From Leptolyngbya boryana PCC 6306 (GTDB lineage: Bacteria > Cyanobacteriota > Cyanobacteriia > Leptolyngbyales > Leptolyngbyaceae): a stretch of 64,000 nucleotides of DNA. The notes under the pieces are model-generated. The model made no database searches and was not told the DNA's origin. It worked only from the letters and a program-made list of their open reading frames with translations. Below, in pieces: positions 53,656 to 63,767 of the stretch (positions are counted from its first letter, which is position 1; each line of letters starts with the position of its first letter). The stretch is taken from NCBI RefSeq assembly GCF_000353285.1, contig NZ_KB731325.1, positions 131,861-195,860 of the forward strand, given 5' to 3'. The translations under genes and the position numbers were made by a program.

Positions 53656-56600
53656 ATGGTTATGCTTCCTGGGTATGAAATTGTTGAGAAAATCTACGAA
53701 AGCTCCAAAACGCTGGTTTACCGGGGAGTTCGATCGAATGATCAAAAACCAGTAGTGATTAAGGCACTCAAAAATCAGTACCCAACGCCAAGAGAGATTG
53801 CTGTGTTTCGGAAGCAATACAGTTTGGCGAATCATCTTGGCATTCTGGGAATTGTTCGTCCGTATAGTTTGGAGAACTATGAAAATCAATGGGCATTAGT
53901 TTTAGAAGATTTTGGGGCGATTTCTCTGAGGGATTATTGCAAAACGCATTCTCTTAGCTTGAAAGATTTTTTGTCGATCGCAATTCAAACGACTCAAATT
54001 CTCGGAGAACTGCACCGAAATCGCATTATTCACAAAGATCTCAAACCTGCAAATCTGCTGATCAATTCAACGACTGGACAGATTAAAATTACTGACTTTA
54101 GTATCGCGTCTATTCTACCGAAGGAAAATCAAGCGCTCATTAGTCCCAATGGATTAGAGGGAACCTTGCCTTATCTATCGCCAGAGCAAACCGGGCGAAT
54201 GAATCGAGGCATTGACTATCGCAGCGATTTCTACTCGCTCGGAGTCACCTTCTATCAACTGCTAACCCAGCAACTTCCTTTTATTAGTAATGATCCGTTA
54301 GAGCTTGTTCATTGTCATCTCGCAAAGCAACCGATCTCGCCAGCAGAACTTAATTCAGCGATTCCAGTACCTTTATCAAATATCGTGATGAAGTTGATGG
54401 CGAAAATGGCAGAAGATCGCTATCAAAGTGCAACGGGATTACTGCATGATCTTGAGGTTTGCCAGCAACAATTCCAACTTCACAATACAATTGAGGCATT
54501 TCTTTTAGGTCAACAAGACTTCTGCGATCGCTTATCTATTCCCGAAAAATTGTATGGACGAGAAACGGAAGTCGCTCAACTGCTGACTGCTTTCGATCGA
54601 GTTGCTCAATCGGGATTCAGCGAGTTTTTGCTAGTGAGTGGCTATTCAGGAATTGGCAAATCGTCTTTGGTGCAAGAGGTTTATAAGCCAATTGTGCAGC
54701 GACGAGGATATTTTATTGCTGGAAAGTTCGATCAACTTCAGCGCAATGTTCCTTACTCCGCGATCGCGAGTGCATTTGGATCACTGGTACAGCAACTTCT
54801 GACGGAAAGCGAATTGCAACTTCGTCAATGGCAAGAAGAACTAGCGATCGCGCTCGGTTCAAACGGGCAGGTCATTGTTGATGTCATTCCGGAACTAGAA
54901 CAAATTATCGGCAAACAACCTGAAATTGCCGCATTAAATCCTACTGAAGCACAAAATCGATTTAATCGCGTGTTTCAAAACTTCATTCGTGTATTTTGTC
55001 AACCAGAGCATCCTCTAGTCATTTTCCTGGATGATTTGCAGTGGGCGGATTCTGCTACTCTTCGTCTCATTAAGCTATTGCTAACAGACTCACAAACTCA
55101 TCATTTGTTTCTAATCGGAGCTTTTCGAGATAACGAAGTCAATGCAACACATCCCTTAACTCTTCTTCTAGAAGGCTTGCAATTTCAAGCATTTCCAATT
55201 TACCAAGTAACGCTGAAACCGCTCTCATCGGCTCATGTCACTCAATTGATTTCGGATACTCTGAGAACGCATGAAGTAAGTCCGTTCGTTGATCTGCTCA
55301 TGCGAAAAACGAACGGGAATCCCTTTTTTATCAATGAATTTCTCAAAACGCTGTATCAGGATGAGCTACTGCGGTTCGACTTTTACAAAAATTCCTGGCA
55401 ATGGAACCTAAAAGAAATTGAAACGCTCAACAGTACGGATAATGTTGTTGAATTGCTGGTGGATCGTTTAAGAAAGCTACCTGATGCAACACAGCAAGTG
55501 ATTCAATTTGCTGCCTGCATCGGGAATCGCTTTGACCTGAAAACGTTGTCGATCGTATTGCAACCTTCAACACTGGAGACAACCGCACAAGCTTTATCTA
55601 TCGCAGTTCAACAAGGCTTAATTGTTCCACTTTCTGCGTTAGAAATTGTTCAGAGCGATACGACAGAGCCAATTTTAGTCAGCGATCGCTATAAGTTTCT
55701 CCACGACCGTGTACAACAAGCCGCTTATGCCCTGATTGACGATCGCGAAAAACAATCTGTGCATCTCCAAATTGGTAAACTCCTCTACGCTAATTACAGC
55801 GAATCGAGTGAGCAACTTTTTGAACTGGTAGGACATTTCAACCTGGGACAGGCACTCATCACCCAGGCTGATGAAAAAACTCAATTAGCGCACTTGAACA
55901 TACAAGCTGCAATCAAAGCAAAACAAGCAGCAGCCTACTCATTCGCTCAAGCGTGTTTAATTCATGCTCAAAACCATCTCACAGAAACAGCTTGGTCAGA
56001 ACACTATGAATTGATGTTTACCCTACATCGAGAGCAAGCAGAAATTGAATATCTATTGGGTAATTTCGAGCAGTCTGAACGCTTGATTGAAATGACCTTG
56101 AAACAAGCAAAATCTGCCCTTGAGAAAGCAGAAATTTACCAACTGCTGATTGTTCTCTACACCATGCAGGGGAAGTATCAACCCGCGATCAAGACTGGAC
56201 GAGTAGCACTTTCATTCTTCGAGATTGATATTCCTGAATCAGAGTTACACAAAGCCTTTGAAGATGAGCTTGCGATCTCAAAAATACAACTCGCCCAGCA
56301 AAAGATCCCAACATTATTGAATCAACCAGAAATGGTGATTCCAGAGAAAAGAGCCGCTGCAAGATTGCTCACAACCTTGGGATCACCGACTTACTTTTCA
56401 AATCATGATCTCTGGCTAATTTGTGTGATGAAGTTAGTCAATCTTTCTCTGAAACATGGGGTGCTTTCAGAATCTACCTATGGCTATTCTGAGTATGGAT
56501 TGATTCTAGGATCAATGCTGGGTGACTATCAAGCAGGCTATGAGTTCGGACAACTCAGCCTGAGGGTTAGTGAAAGATTTAACGATCAAGCGGAAAAATG

Positions 56601-59019
56601 TAAAGGCTGCTTGGTCGTTGGTGGTTCGGTGAATCATTGGATTAGACCCCTCAAAGAAGATGCTGAAATTTTCATGGAAGGGTATCAGGCTGGCTTAGAG
56701 TCTGGCGAACTTCAATTTGCAGGCTACAATATAGCCCATCAAGTGATTAATTTATTCTACCAAGGAGCCGACCTAGATTCCCTGCAAGACAAGCTTCTCG
56801 ACTATCTAGAGTTTACAGAACAAACACAAAATCAGCTTGCAAAAGATATGCTGCTTGCCTGTCAGCTAATCTTTCACAGTTTACAAGAATGTGATGTTAG
56901 ACAATACAAGTTTGCAGCGAAAGAACTGAGCGAGATTGAATATTTAGCAGCGTGTGAGGCACGATCGAGTTTTGCTGCGATCGGCTTTTTCAAGATTCTC
57001 AAAGCTCAAATTTTGTATCTCTATGGTTGCTTTGAGGATGCTCATTATGTGATCGGGGAAGCAAGGCACCTGCTTAACTATCTCCCAGGCTGTATCTCGC
57101 TTGCTGAATTTAATTTTTACGACTCGCTGATTTTAACTTCACTGTATTTAAGTGCGAGTGAGTCGCAGAAGAGTGAATACTGGCAGCAGATCACAACGAA
57201 CCAACAGCAGATGGAAATTTGGTCAGCGACCTGCCCAGAGAACTTTCGGCATCAATATCTATTAGTCGAAGCAGAGATCGCCCGATTGCAAAATGATTCA
57301 ATGACCGCGATCGACCTCTACGATGAGGCGATCGCACTTGCAAAAACGAATGGATTTGCGCAAGATTCGGCATTAGCAAATGAGCTATCTGCGAAGTTTT
57401 GGATCGCTACAGGAAAAGAGAAGCTTGCCCAAATTTACTGGAGTGAGGCATATCATCTCTATCAATCTTGGGGAGCCTCTACTAAAGTTGCAGATTTAGA
57501 ACAGCACTACCCACATCTTCTGGTTTTAGGAAACTCGAGCGTTGAGCTATCCCACATTGCAGATGAAACCTTATCGATCACTCATATTTCTTCAACTAGC
57601 ACTAGCAGCACCCAGATTCTCGACCTCAGCACTATTCTGAAAGCATCTCAAGCCATTTCCCAGGAAATTCAACTCGATAGACTGCTTGAAAGCTTGCTTA
57701 AAGTGATCCTGGAGAGTGCTGGAGCAGAGCGGGGAGCGATCCTTTTGCCCGAAGAAGATCATTGGAACATCGCGGTTCAAGGAAATAGCGATTATACAGA
57801 TGTTATACTTCAGCCGCTCACTGAGGAAATGCTGTCTCTATCAATTGTCCAGTATGCGGCTCGCACTCAACAGAGGCTAGTGATTCATGATGCTACCAAA
57901 GAGCCAATCTGTGCAGCTGATCCCTATGTATTGACACATCAACCGAAATCAATTCTCTGTTTTCCAATTGCTCACAAAAGCAAGCTATCAGGGATTATTT
58001 ACCTAGAAAATGAGCAAACAACAGAAGCGTTTAGCCGCGATCGCTTAAAAGTTCTATCTCTGCTCTCTACACAGATTGCTATCTCTCTCGAAAATGCGAC
58101 GCTCTACCGAACTTTACAAGCTTCCGAAGCTCGCGAACGCGAACGCGCCCAACAGCTAGAAAAATCTCTTCAAGATCTTCAAAACACGCAAGCGCAACTG
58201 ATTCAAACTGAGAAAATTTCGAGCTTGGGTCAACTTGTCGCAGGTGTCGCCCATGAAGTCAACAATCCGGTCGGCTTTATTGCAGGCAATCTCAACCATA
58301 CAAAGCAGGCAGTTGAAGATTTAATTGGGTTAGTCCAACTATACCGTGAAGCTCTTCCTCAACCTGGCAAAGAGATTGAGAACGAAATTGACGCGATCGA
58401 TTTAGATTTTCTGATTGCAGATCTACCCCAAATGATTAGCTCAATGAAACTGGGAACGGATCGAATTAGAGAGATCATGCAATCGTTGAGAAACTATTCC
58501 CGTATGGATGGCAGCGAGAAACAACTTGCAGATCTGCACAAAGGGATTGATTCGACCCTCATGATTCTCTCGCATCGCTTGAAAGCAACTCCCGAACATC
58601 CAGCCATTCAAGTGATCAAAGACTATGGTGATCTACCCGAAGTGCCTTGCTTTGCAGGTCAACTGAATCAGGTTTTTATGAATTTAATTGCGAATGCGAT
58701 CGATGCTCTAGAAGAAGCAAATCGAGGCAAGAGCTATTCAGAGTTAGAAGTAAACCCCAATTGCATTACTATCCAAACCAGCATTGAAAACAACGATGCA
58801 GTAATTCGGATCAAGGATAATGGTGCTGGAATGCCGTATGAAGTACAACAGCGAATCTTTGAAGCCTTTTTCACCACAAAACCGGAAGGCAAAGGGACAG
58901 GATTGGGGCTTCCCATTTGCTATCAGATCGTCCGTGAGAAGCATGGAGGACAATTGAGCGCGGTATCAGCGATCGGTGAAGGCACAGAATTTGTGATTCA
59001 AATTCCTATACATTCTTGA
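53656..59019 (+). CDS. Trifunctional Ser/Thr kinase - ATPase - GAF histidine kinase
   Basis: 1787 residues (ATG 53656; MLPGYEIVEKI may begin at 53662). Ser/Thr kinase (~5-265; IIHKDLKPANL) with DFS instead of DFG at KITDFSIAS, which may weaken activity. Walker A SGYSGIGKSS (~332), helical-repeat middle, GAF (~1320-1490), coiled coil, HisKA (His1533 in VAGVAHEVNNPVG) and HATPase (GTGLGLPICYQIVREKHGG). No receiver domain. The closest relative in the window is the 2006-residue protein, but the histidine-kinase part is of another class. Downstream of the importer-oxygenase operon on the same strand. Confidence 0.92.
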   Translation: MVMLPGYEIVEKIYESSKTLVYRGVRSNDQKPVVIKALKNQYPTPREIAVFRKQYSLANHLGILGIVRPYSLENYENQWALVLEDFGAISLRDYCKTHSLSLKDFLSIAIQTTQILGELHRNRIIHKDLKPANLLINSTTGQIKITDFSIASILPKENQALISPNGLEGTLPYLSPEQTGRMNRGIDYRSDFYSLGVTFYQLLTQQLPFISNDPLELVHCHLAKQPISPAELNSAIPVPLSNIVMKLMAKMAEDRYQSATGLLHDLEVCQQQFQLHNTIEAFLLGQQDFCDRLSIPEKLYGRETEVAQLLTAFDRVAQSGFSEFLLVSGYSGIGKSSLVQEVYKPIVQRRGYFIAGKFDQLQRNVPYSAIASAFGSLVQQLLTESELQLRQWQEELAIALGSNGQVIVDVIPELEQIIGKQPEIAALNPTEAQNRFNRVFQNFIRVFCQPEHPLVIFLDDLQWADSATLRLIKLLLTDSQTHHLFLIGAFRDNEVNATHPLTLLLEGLQFQAFPIYQVTLKPLSSAHVTQLISDTLRTHEVSPFVDLLMRKTNGNPFFINEFLKTLYQDELLRFDFYKNSWQWNLKEIETLNSTDNVVELLVDRLRKLPDATQQVIQFAACIGNRFDLKTLSIVLQPSTLETTAQALSIAVQQGLIVPLSALEIVQSDTTEPILVSDRYKFLHDRVQQAAYALIDDREKQSVHLQIGKLLYANYSESSEQLFELVGHFNLGQALITQADEKTQLAHLNIQAAIKAKQAAAYSFAQACLIHAQNHLTETAWSEHYELMFTLHREQAEIEYLLGNFEQSERLIEMTLKQAKSALEKAEIYQLLIVLYTMQGKYQPAIKTGRVALSFFEIDIPESELHKAFEDELAISKIQLAQQKIPTLLNQPEMVIPEKRAAARLLTTLGSPTYFSNHDLWLICVMKLVNLSLKHGVLSESTYGYSEYGLILGSMLGDYQAGYEFGQLSLRVSERFNDQAEKCKGCLVVGGSVNHWIRPLKEDAEIFMEGYQAGLESGELQFAGYNIAHQVINLFYQGADLDSLQDKLLDYLEFTEQTQNQLAKDMLLACQLIFHSLQECDVRQYKFAAKELSEIEYLAACEARSSFAAIGFFKILKAQILYLYGCFEDAHYVIGEARHLLNYLPGCISLAEFNFYDSLILTSLYLSASESQKSEYWQQITTNQQQMEIWSATCPENFRHQYLLVEAEIARLQNDSMTAIDLYDEAIALAKTNGFAQDSALANELSAKFWIATGKEKLAQIYWSEAYHLYQSWGASTKVADLEQHYPHLLVLGNSSVELSHIADETLSITHISSTSTSSTQILDLSTILKASQAISQEIQLDRLLESLLKVILESAGAERGAILLPEEDHWNIAVQGNSDYTDVILQPLTEEMLSLSIVQYAARTQQRLVIHDATKEPICAADPYVLTHQPKSILCFPIAHKSKLSGIIYLENEQTTEAFSRDRLKVLSLLSTQIAISLENATLYRTLQASEARERERAQQLEKSLQDLQNTQAQLIQTEKISSLGQLVAGVAHEVNNPVGFIAGNLNHTKQAVEDLIGLVQLYREALPQPGKEIENEIDAIDLDFLIADLPQMISSMKLGTDRIREIMQSLRNYSRMDGSEKQLADLHKGIDSTLMILSHRLKATPEHPAIQVIKDYGDLPEVPCFAGQLNQVFMNLIANAIDALEEANRGKSYSELEVNPNCITIQTSIENNDAVIRIKDNGAGMPYEVQQRIFEAFFTTKPEGKGTGLGLPICYQIVREKHGGQLSAVSAIGEGTEFVIQIPIHS

Positions 59020-59536
59020 TGCTTGCTATCGTTCAATGGTATCCATCAATTTAACTAGCACTACTCCGTTAAGTAGTTTGAGAACTATTAAATGACAAGC
59101 ATGATCGGCGGAACGACAGCCAGAAATCCTGTTCTAAAAGTACGATCGAGAGACAATACTCCTAAATGACAACAGCCTGAATTCAGCGCTGTGTCTGGCT
59201 CTTAGCTTCGATCATAGTTGTCGCGACACGTATGATCGGATAGTGAGGCAGGATTCCTGGCTGTCGTCACCCGCCAATGTCGCTGGGCACTTGTCCAATT
59301 TTGGTGAATCCGAGAATTCAAACAGTCCGAAACCCAGAAAGCACGTTATGCTGGTTCGCGATCGCAACTTCGCTTCACCAAAAGTGGACAAGTACCGGTA
59401 ATCGTCGCACAATACCCCCACGCGATGCGCAAGGAGTGCATGAAGAAACGCTAAGAGCGAGATGTAGAAGCGGTTTCAAGGATGAATGTATGCGATAGAA
59501 AAAGATATCAACTGCACGGCTTGGAGGCAGGCAACG
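59020..59536. other. Intergenic stretch containing a MITE-like inverted repeat
   Basis: No gene recognised. The one clear structure is the inverted repeat at 59286-59396, listed separately. Confidence 0.4.
59286..59396. repeat. MITE-like element with 23-base terminal inverted repeats
   Basis: Left arm 59286-59308 (GGCACTTGTCCAATTTTGG then TGAA) and right arm 59374-59396 match in inverse over 23 bases with two differences; total 111 bases, no coding capacity. It could be a miniature transposable element or the ends of a deleted insertion sequence. Target duplication was not seen. Confidence 0.55.
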
Positions 59537-60325
59537 ATGTCTGAAAAGAATGTTAGTCTTACTGTAGCAGGTTTAGAAGTGACTACCACTGAGCAAGCCA
59601 ATCCTGCCATTCCAACTTGGTTCGCAGAAGCTTTACTGCTAGGACAATACTGGCAACACTGTGGATTACTAGAGCGCTTGCAGCAACAGGTGCATGTGAA
59701 TCGAGGACGGATGGGCAAGTATGAAGTGTGCGACTTTGTGCTATTACTACTAGCTTATGCGGTGAGCGGTTTGACGAGTTTAGAAGCATTTTTTGAACAA
59801 TTGAGTAGTGTTGCATCTGTGCTGATGTCAGTCTGGGGTCGGCAGCATTGTCCGGTTGCTTCTACCTTGAGTCGATTCCTCGCTGATGTCGATAATGATG
59901 CCGTTGAAGCTTTACGCGAACTTTTTGAGAGTGCCCTACTTGAACACTCACCCATCGACCCAGAATTGGGCGTGACAGACCGCAGTGGCAAGCGATGGAT
60001 GGTCTTTGATGTCGATGGCACGACGAAGGCTGTTCGGCATCGAGTGTTACTGACTCAAAATACTCATCCTGTGCTGAAGCGTCGAAGTCGAAATGCCTGT
60101 AAGCCAGGATATGCCGGACGCAAACGCGGGGAAGCCGTTCGGACTCGGACCACGATTGAGCAGGCACATACTCGTGAATGGTTGGGGAACTTTGCAGAAG
60201 CTGGGAACTGTAACTCGAAAGAAGACCTCAAGCGATCTTGCACCGTAATTCAGCGCTACTGTGCGCGATCTACTTCACCCGTGACAGCGCTGTTGCGCTT
60301 AGAGGATGTTTTAAAAGACAATTGA
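59537..60325 (+). CDS. Transposase, probably 3'-truncated
   Basis: About 262 residues from ATG 59537, with GGAGG at 59523-59527. Motifs YAVSGLTSLEAFFEQLSSV, RQHCPVASTLSRFLADVDND, FDVDGTTKAVRHR and RTRTTIEQAHTREWLGNF resemble DDE transposases, with Asp in DVDGTT as a candidate catalytic residue. The family was not named with certainty. The C-terminus ends just where an IS5-type element begins, so it is likely truncated. Confidence 0.6.
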   Translation: MSEKNVSLTVAGLEVTTTEQANPAIPTWFAEALLLGQYWQHCGLLERLQQQVHVNRGRMGKYEVCDFVLLLLAYAVSGLTSLEAFFEQLSSVASVLMSVWGRQHCPVASTLSRFLADVDNDAVEALRELFESALLEHSPIDPELGVTDRSGKRWMVFDVDGTTKAVRHRVLLTQNTHPVLKRRSRNACKPGYAGRKRGEAVRTRTTIEQAHTREWLGNFAEAGNCNSKEDLKRSCTVIQRYCARSTSPVTALLRLEDVLKDN

Positions 60326-60390
60326 GGCTGTAAAAAAGCTCTCCGGTCATAAGCTGTAAATACGTAAAAGCACAGCACCGAGAGAGCTAC

Positions 60391-61128
60391 ATGAGTAAAT
60401 CGTATCCCAGTAACCTCACTCCTGCCCAATATGAATTGTTGAGCGACCTGCTACCTGATGCAAAACCTGGCGGACGACCGCGAGAAGTAGACTTATGGGA
60501 CATTCTCAATGCAATTTTTTATGTTTTGGTCGAAGGAGTGCGGTGGCGAGCGTTACCTGGAGATTTTCCAGCATGGCAAACGGTCTACACTTACTTTCGT
60601 AATTGGCGCAAGGATGGAACCTGGTTGAGCATTCACGACCGTCTCTATCGCTGCATCCGCATCGAAGTCGGGCGCTCTCCGAGCCCATCTGAAGCAATTG
60701 TCGATAGCCAAAGCGTGAAAAGTGCGGCAGGAGTGCATGCAGCAATCGGATTTGATGCAGGTAAGGTGATCAAAGGGCGCAAGCGATTCATCACGGTCGA
60801 TACGCTAGGATTGATCTTACGGGTCTTTGTCACTGCTGCCAGCACCCCAGAACGCGCCGGCGGCAAAACTGTCCTCCAGCGGGTGCGACAACGCGGCAAA
60901 GCTGTGTCTCGCCTACACACGATTTGGGTGGATGGCGGCTTCGATGGCTTTCCCTTTATGCACTGGGTGGTCACCGTCTGTCATTGGATTGTCCAGGTCG
61001 TATTACGCCCGGAACAAACCAAGGGCTTTGTTCTACTCAAAAAGCGGTGGGTGGTGGAGATGACCCAGCCAGACTGCCGCTGTAAACCTCAACTTTTTCA
61101 GCCGAATGTTTCGAGTCTGTTGATTTAG
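60391..61128 (+). CDS. IS5-family transposase with altered C-terminus
   Basis: 245 residues. N-terminal domain ALPGDFPAWQTVYTYFRNWR, first Asp in EAIVDSQSVKSA, GRKRFITVDTLGLIL, second Asp in WVDGGFDG. The third acidic motif starts in KRWVVE but then continues as an unrelated tail where the family has RTFGWL. An internal deletion or frameshift near 61055 is likely, so the copy is defective. The left terminal repeat GAGGCTGTAAAAAAGC is near 60326, and a related inverse is near 61095. Confidence 0.75.
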   Translation: MSKSYPSNLTPAQYELLSDLLPDAKPGGRPREVDLWDILNAIFYVLVEGVRWRALPGDFPAWQTVYTYFRNWRKDGTWLSIHDRLYRCIRIEVGRSPSPSEAIVDSQSVKSAAGVHAAIGFDAGKVIKGRKRFITVDTLGLILRVFVTAASTPERAGGKTVLQRVRQRGKAVSRLHTIWVDGGFDGFPFMHWVVTVCHWIVQVVLRPEQTKGFVLLKKRWVVEMTQPDCRCKPQLFQPNVSSLLI

Positions 61129-61186
61129 ATTGTTGTTTCATTATTTGCTTCTCCAAGCTAAACCTATCGCATTGCAACTTTTGTTG

Positions 61187-63349
61187 CTAAGTTCGTTCAT
61201 CGTCACTCTCGTTGGATTGGGCAAGCACTGATGTTTCTCCTTGCCACTGTTGGCGCATTCGGTCACTAAAAGACATTTGACGGCACTTGTTGAGCCGCTC
61301 AATTTCAGCTTCGTCTGCTCGAATAATCCAGCGATAGGGCGGTTTTTCCTGCTTGCGTCCCTCAATCCAGCCTCGCTTTACCCACTGATACAGTGTGCCA
61401 TCGGGAATGCCAATCTGACGTGCCAGACCCGGAATCCACCACTCTCCATCGGCAAGCGGCTCTTTGTTATATCCTTTCGGACGGCGCTGATGCAAGCCTA
61501 ACCGTCGTAATAGCTCCAATGTACTTTGATGACTAAAGCCCCCTTGTAATCGAGGCGGACGGAAGCCTGATTGGTTTAATTGCGCAGCAATTGCTGCGGC
61601 ATCAAGTCCCTGTACGACAAATGCTTGAACTTGTTGACACAATTGCGGATAGTAACTTAACTGCTCAAAGCTGGCGACCGGACGAACGACAATTTGCTCA
61701 CTCTGAAATCCGCCTAACCATTCAATGACCAGTTTTACCTGTTCACTTTGTCCTTGTGCTTCGACGACAATCCGATTGATCAATTGCCTCATGATTTCTT
61801 TGCGATGAGCGTTCGTTGTTGTATTTGCATTCCATAAGGTCGGAATATCTTGTGCAAGTTGTCGAATAGCACTGCGTTCGACCTCGGATAGCGTCAGCGG
61901 CTCTTGAGCTAAAAAACGCTGATAATCTTCCTGTACTTGTTCTACTGTAGCAAGCTTTGCTTCCCACTCTTTTCCAAGTTGACGGGCGACTAATCGATTT
62001 TCAGGTTCAACCTGTCGGTAATGCCGTCCAGATCGCTCAGCTTCGATATTTGCGCGCTCCAATTTTTGCTGCCACAGCTTATCAAGTTCAGTCCGCTCTT
62101 GCTCAATAGATTGAGCCGCTTGCAGGGATAGTTCTAGTGCCGCAGGCTCTAATGCTTGCAGCACTTGTTGAGTGATAGCAACATCGAGCGAACGACCTGC
62201 GATGTGCTGGCAGCCTCTGTCGGCATAGTCCTTCAACCGCCGATTGCATAGGTATTCGTGTGTTTTTCCCTGACCACTGTAATGCACAGTCATGCGGCAA
62301 CCACAGTACTGACAGACCAGCAAGCCAGAGAGTAAAGCTGCTCCATGACGAGCCGCTCCAATAGTTTCAGCACGGGACTGGTTGGCTGCGAGGCGTGCTA
62401 GATTCTGTTGATACTGCTCCCAGCTAATATAGGCTGGAAATTGGTCAAACACTAGAGCGTGCCAATCTTCCGGTGCATTCACAACCCGTCCCGTTTTCGG
62501 TCGCCCAGGTTGTTGTTTGCGCGGGTCTTGCTGCCGACGACCATAGGCATACGCACCCGTATAAGCTGGATTCTTCAATAGATTTTGTAAGGTCATTCGA
62601 TTCGGTTTGCGCCACTCTAAATCGCCACGATTGATCCCTTCACGAATTCGCACTGGAATTTGAATGTCCGCTCGCACCAGGTACCGTAGCACTCCGTTCA
62701 GCGTCCCAATTTCCTCAAATTTTCGGAAAATCAAATGCACCACCTGTTGAGCTTGCTCATCGGGGTCAAAAATCACTTCTCCAGACGGGCGACGGAGATA
62801 CCCGATGGGTGGGTCGAATGGCAATTCTCCACGTCGAGCTTTATTGAGCTTGCCTTCGAGCAAACGGGTTTTGAGGACATGAAGTTCAGCTTCACTCATT
62901 GTACCTTTGAGTCCGAGTAACAATCGGTCATTGTACTGACTCGGATCATAAATCCCATCGAGGTCGCCAATCAATGTTCTAAACAACGCGCAGACTTCCA
63001 GCAATTGATGCCAGTCTTTCGAACAGCGTGCGAGGCGCGACATTTCAATGCCCAGAATTAGTCCCACATGGTTCAGGCTGACCTCTGCCACTAGGCGCTG
63101 AAACCCGCTGCGCCCCACGGCAGTTGTTCCTGACTTGCCTAAGTCTTCATCAATCACCAGCACACGTTCGCGCTGCCAACCTAACGCTTCTGCGCGATCT
63201 ACCAAGCCATACTGAAGTCGGGTTGATTCTTGATGCTCTAGGACTTGTTGGAGGGTTGATTGTCGCACATAGACAACTGCTAATCGGTCGAGATGCAGAT
63301 CGTCAATCTTCTCAGAGCGGCGGTTGTGAGCTTCACGTTTAGGATTCAT
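61187..63349 (-). CDS. Large serine recombinase
   Basis: 720 residues; ATG 63349 preceded by AGGAGG six bases away. Catalytic Ser31 in VVYVRQSTLQQ, resolvase domain to ~160, recombinase domain (~180-300; NPAYTGAYAYG), zinc ribbon (CQYCGC...YLCNRR...GCQH), coiled coil (~395-470) and a C-terminal helix-turn-helix (IPDGTLYQWVKRGWIEGRKQ). Large serine recombinases integrate or excise mobile DNA between att sites. A small gene overlaps its start. It may be the sole recombinase of a small mobile unit whose borders I could not fix. Confidence 0.9.
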   Translation of the reverse strand: MNPKREAHNRRSEKIDDLHLDRLAVVYVRQSTLQQVLEHQESTRLQYGLVDRAEALGWQRERVLVIDEDLGKSGTTAVGRSGFQRLVAEVSLNHVGLILGIEMSRLARCSKDWHQLLEVCALFRTLIGDLDGIYDPSQYNDRLLLGLKGTMSEAELHVLKTRLLEGKLNKARRGELPFDPPIGYLRRPSGEVIFDPDEQAQQVVHLIFRKFEEIGTLNGVLRYLVRADIQIPVRIREGINRGDLEWRKPNRMTLQNLLKNPAYTGAYAYGRRQQDPRKQQPGRPKTGRVVNAPEDWHALVFDQFPAYISWEQYQQNLARLAANQSRAETIGAARHGAALLSGLLVCQYCGCRMTVHYSGQGKTHEYLCNRRLKDYADRGCQHIAGRSLDVAITQQVLQALEPAALELSLQAAQSIEQERTELDKLWQQKLERANIEAERSGRHYRQVEPENRLVARQLGKEWEAKLATVEQVQEDYQRFLAQEPLTLSEVERSAIRQLAQDIPTLWNANTTTNAHRKEIMRQLINRIVVEAQGQSEQVKLVIEWLGGFQSEQIVVRPVASFEQLSYYPQLCQQVQAFVVQGLDAAAIAAQLNQSGFRPPRLQGGFSHQSTLELLRRLGLHQRRPKGYNKEPLADGEWWIPGLARQIGIPDGTLYQWVKRGWIEGRKQEKPPYRWIIRADEAEIERLNKCRQMSFSDRMRQQWQGETSVLAQSNESDDERT

Positions 63350-63506
63350 GATGTTCCTCCTGCTCCAGAGCAGTGATCTGAGCGCTCATCATCTCGGTGA
63401 GAACGGCTACTAATCGTTGGCGTTGGGCAAGGGATAACTGAAACCACAGTTGATGGACTGCTGGCGGTTGAGACGGGGGGGAATGGGCTGTCCTGGCATA
63501 CGACAC
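63339..63506 (-). CDS. Small protein overlapping the start of the serine recombinase
   Basis: 55 residues from GTG 63506; stop at 63339-63341, overlapping the recombinase start by 11 bases. Its C-terminal half (LWFQLSLAQRQRLVAVLTEM, then MSAQITALEQEEHHES) is a regular helix. The tight overlap suggests translational coupling. A similar small partner may exist with other recombinases of this type, but that was not checked. Confidence 0.45.
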   Translation of the reverse strand: MSYARTAHSPPSQPPAVHQLWFQLSLAQRQRLVAVLTEMMSAQITALEQEEHHES

Positions 63507-63767
63507 CTGCTTGTGCGTCTAAGTCCTGAGTTGCCCGGTGCTGTGCCACGAAAATCACTAACCGCAACAACCCTTCAATACTTACAATAGGGCAAACTGA
63601 GTCCTTCGGGTTTAGGGCGGTATTCTGACTGGGTGATTGAACGAACTCTGGGCTGGCTGATGCACTGTCGTCGCTTAGTTCGAGACTATGAGTTACTTCC
63701 AGAAACTTCAGAAACTTGGATTTACTTAGCAATGATTCGGATCATGGTCAGGCGATTGGCATAAAAT

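Noticed and set aside
63346..63732. 128-residue leftward open frame before the serine recombinase
   Set aside because: Ser/Pro-rich frame typical of a shadow; the overlapping 55-residue frame looks more protein-like.
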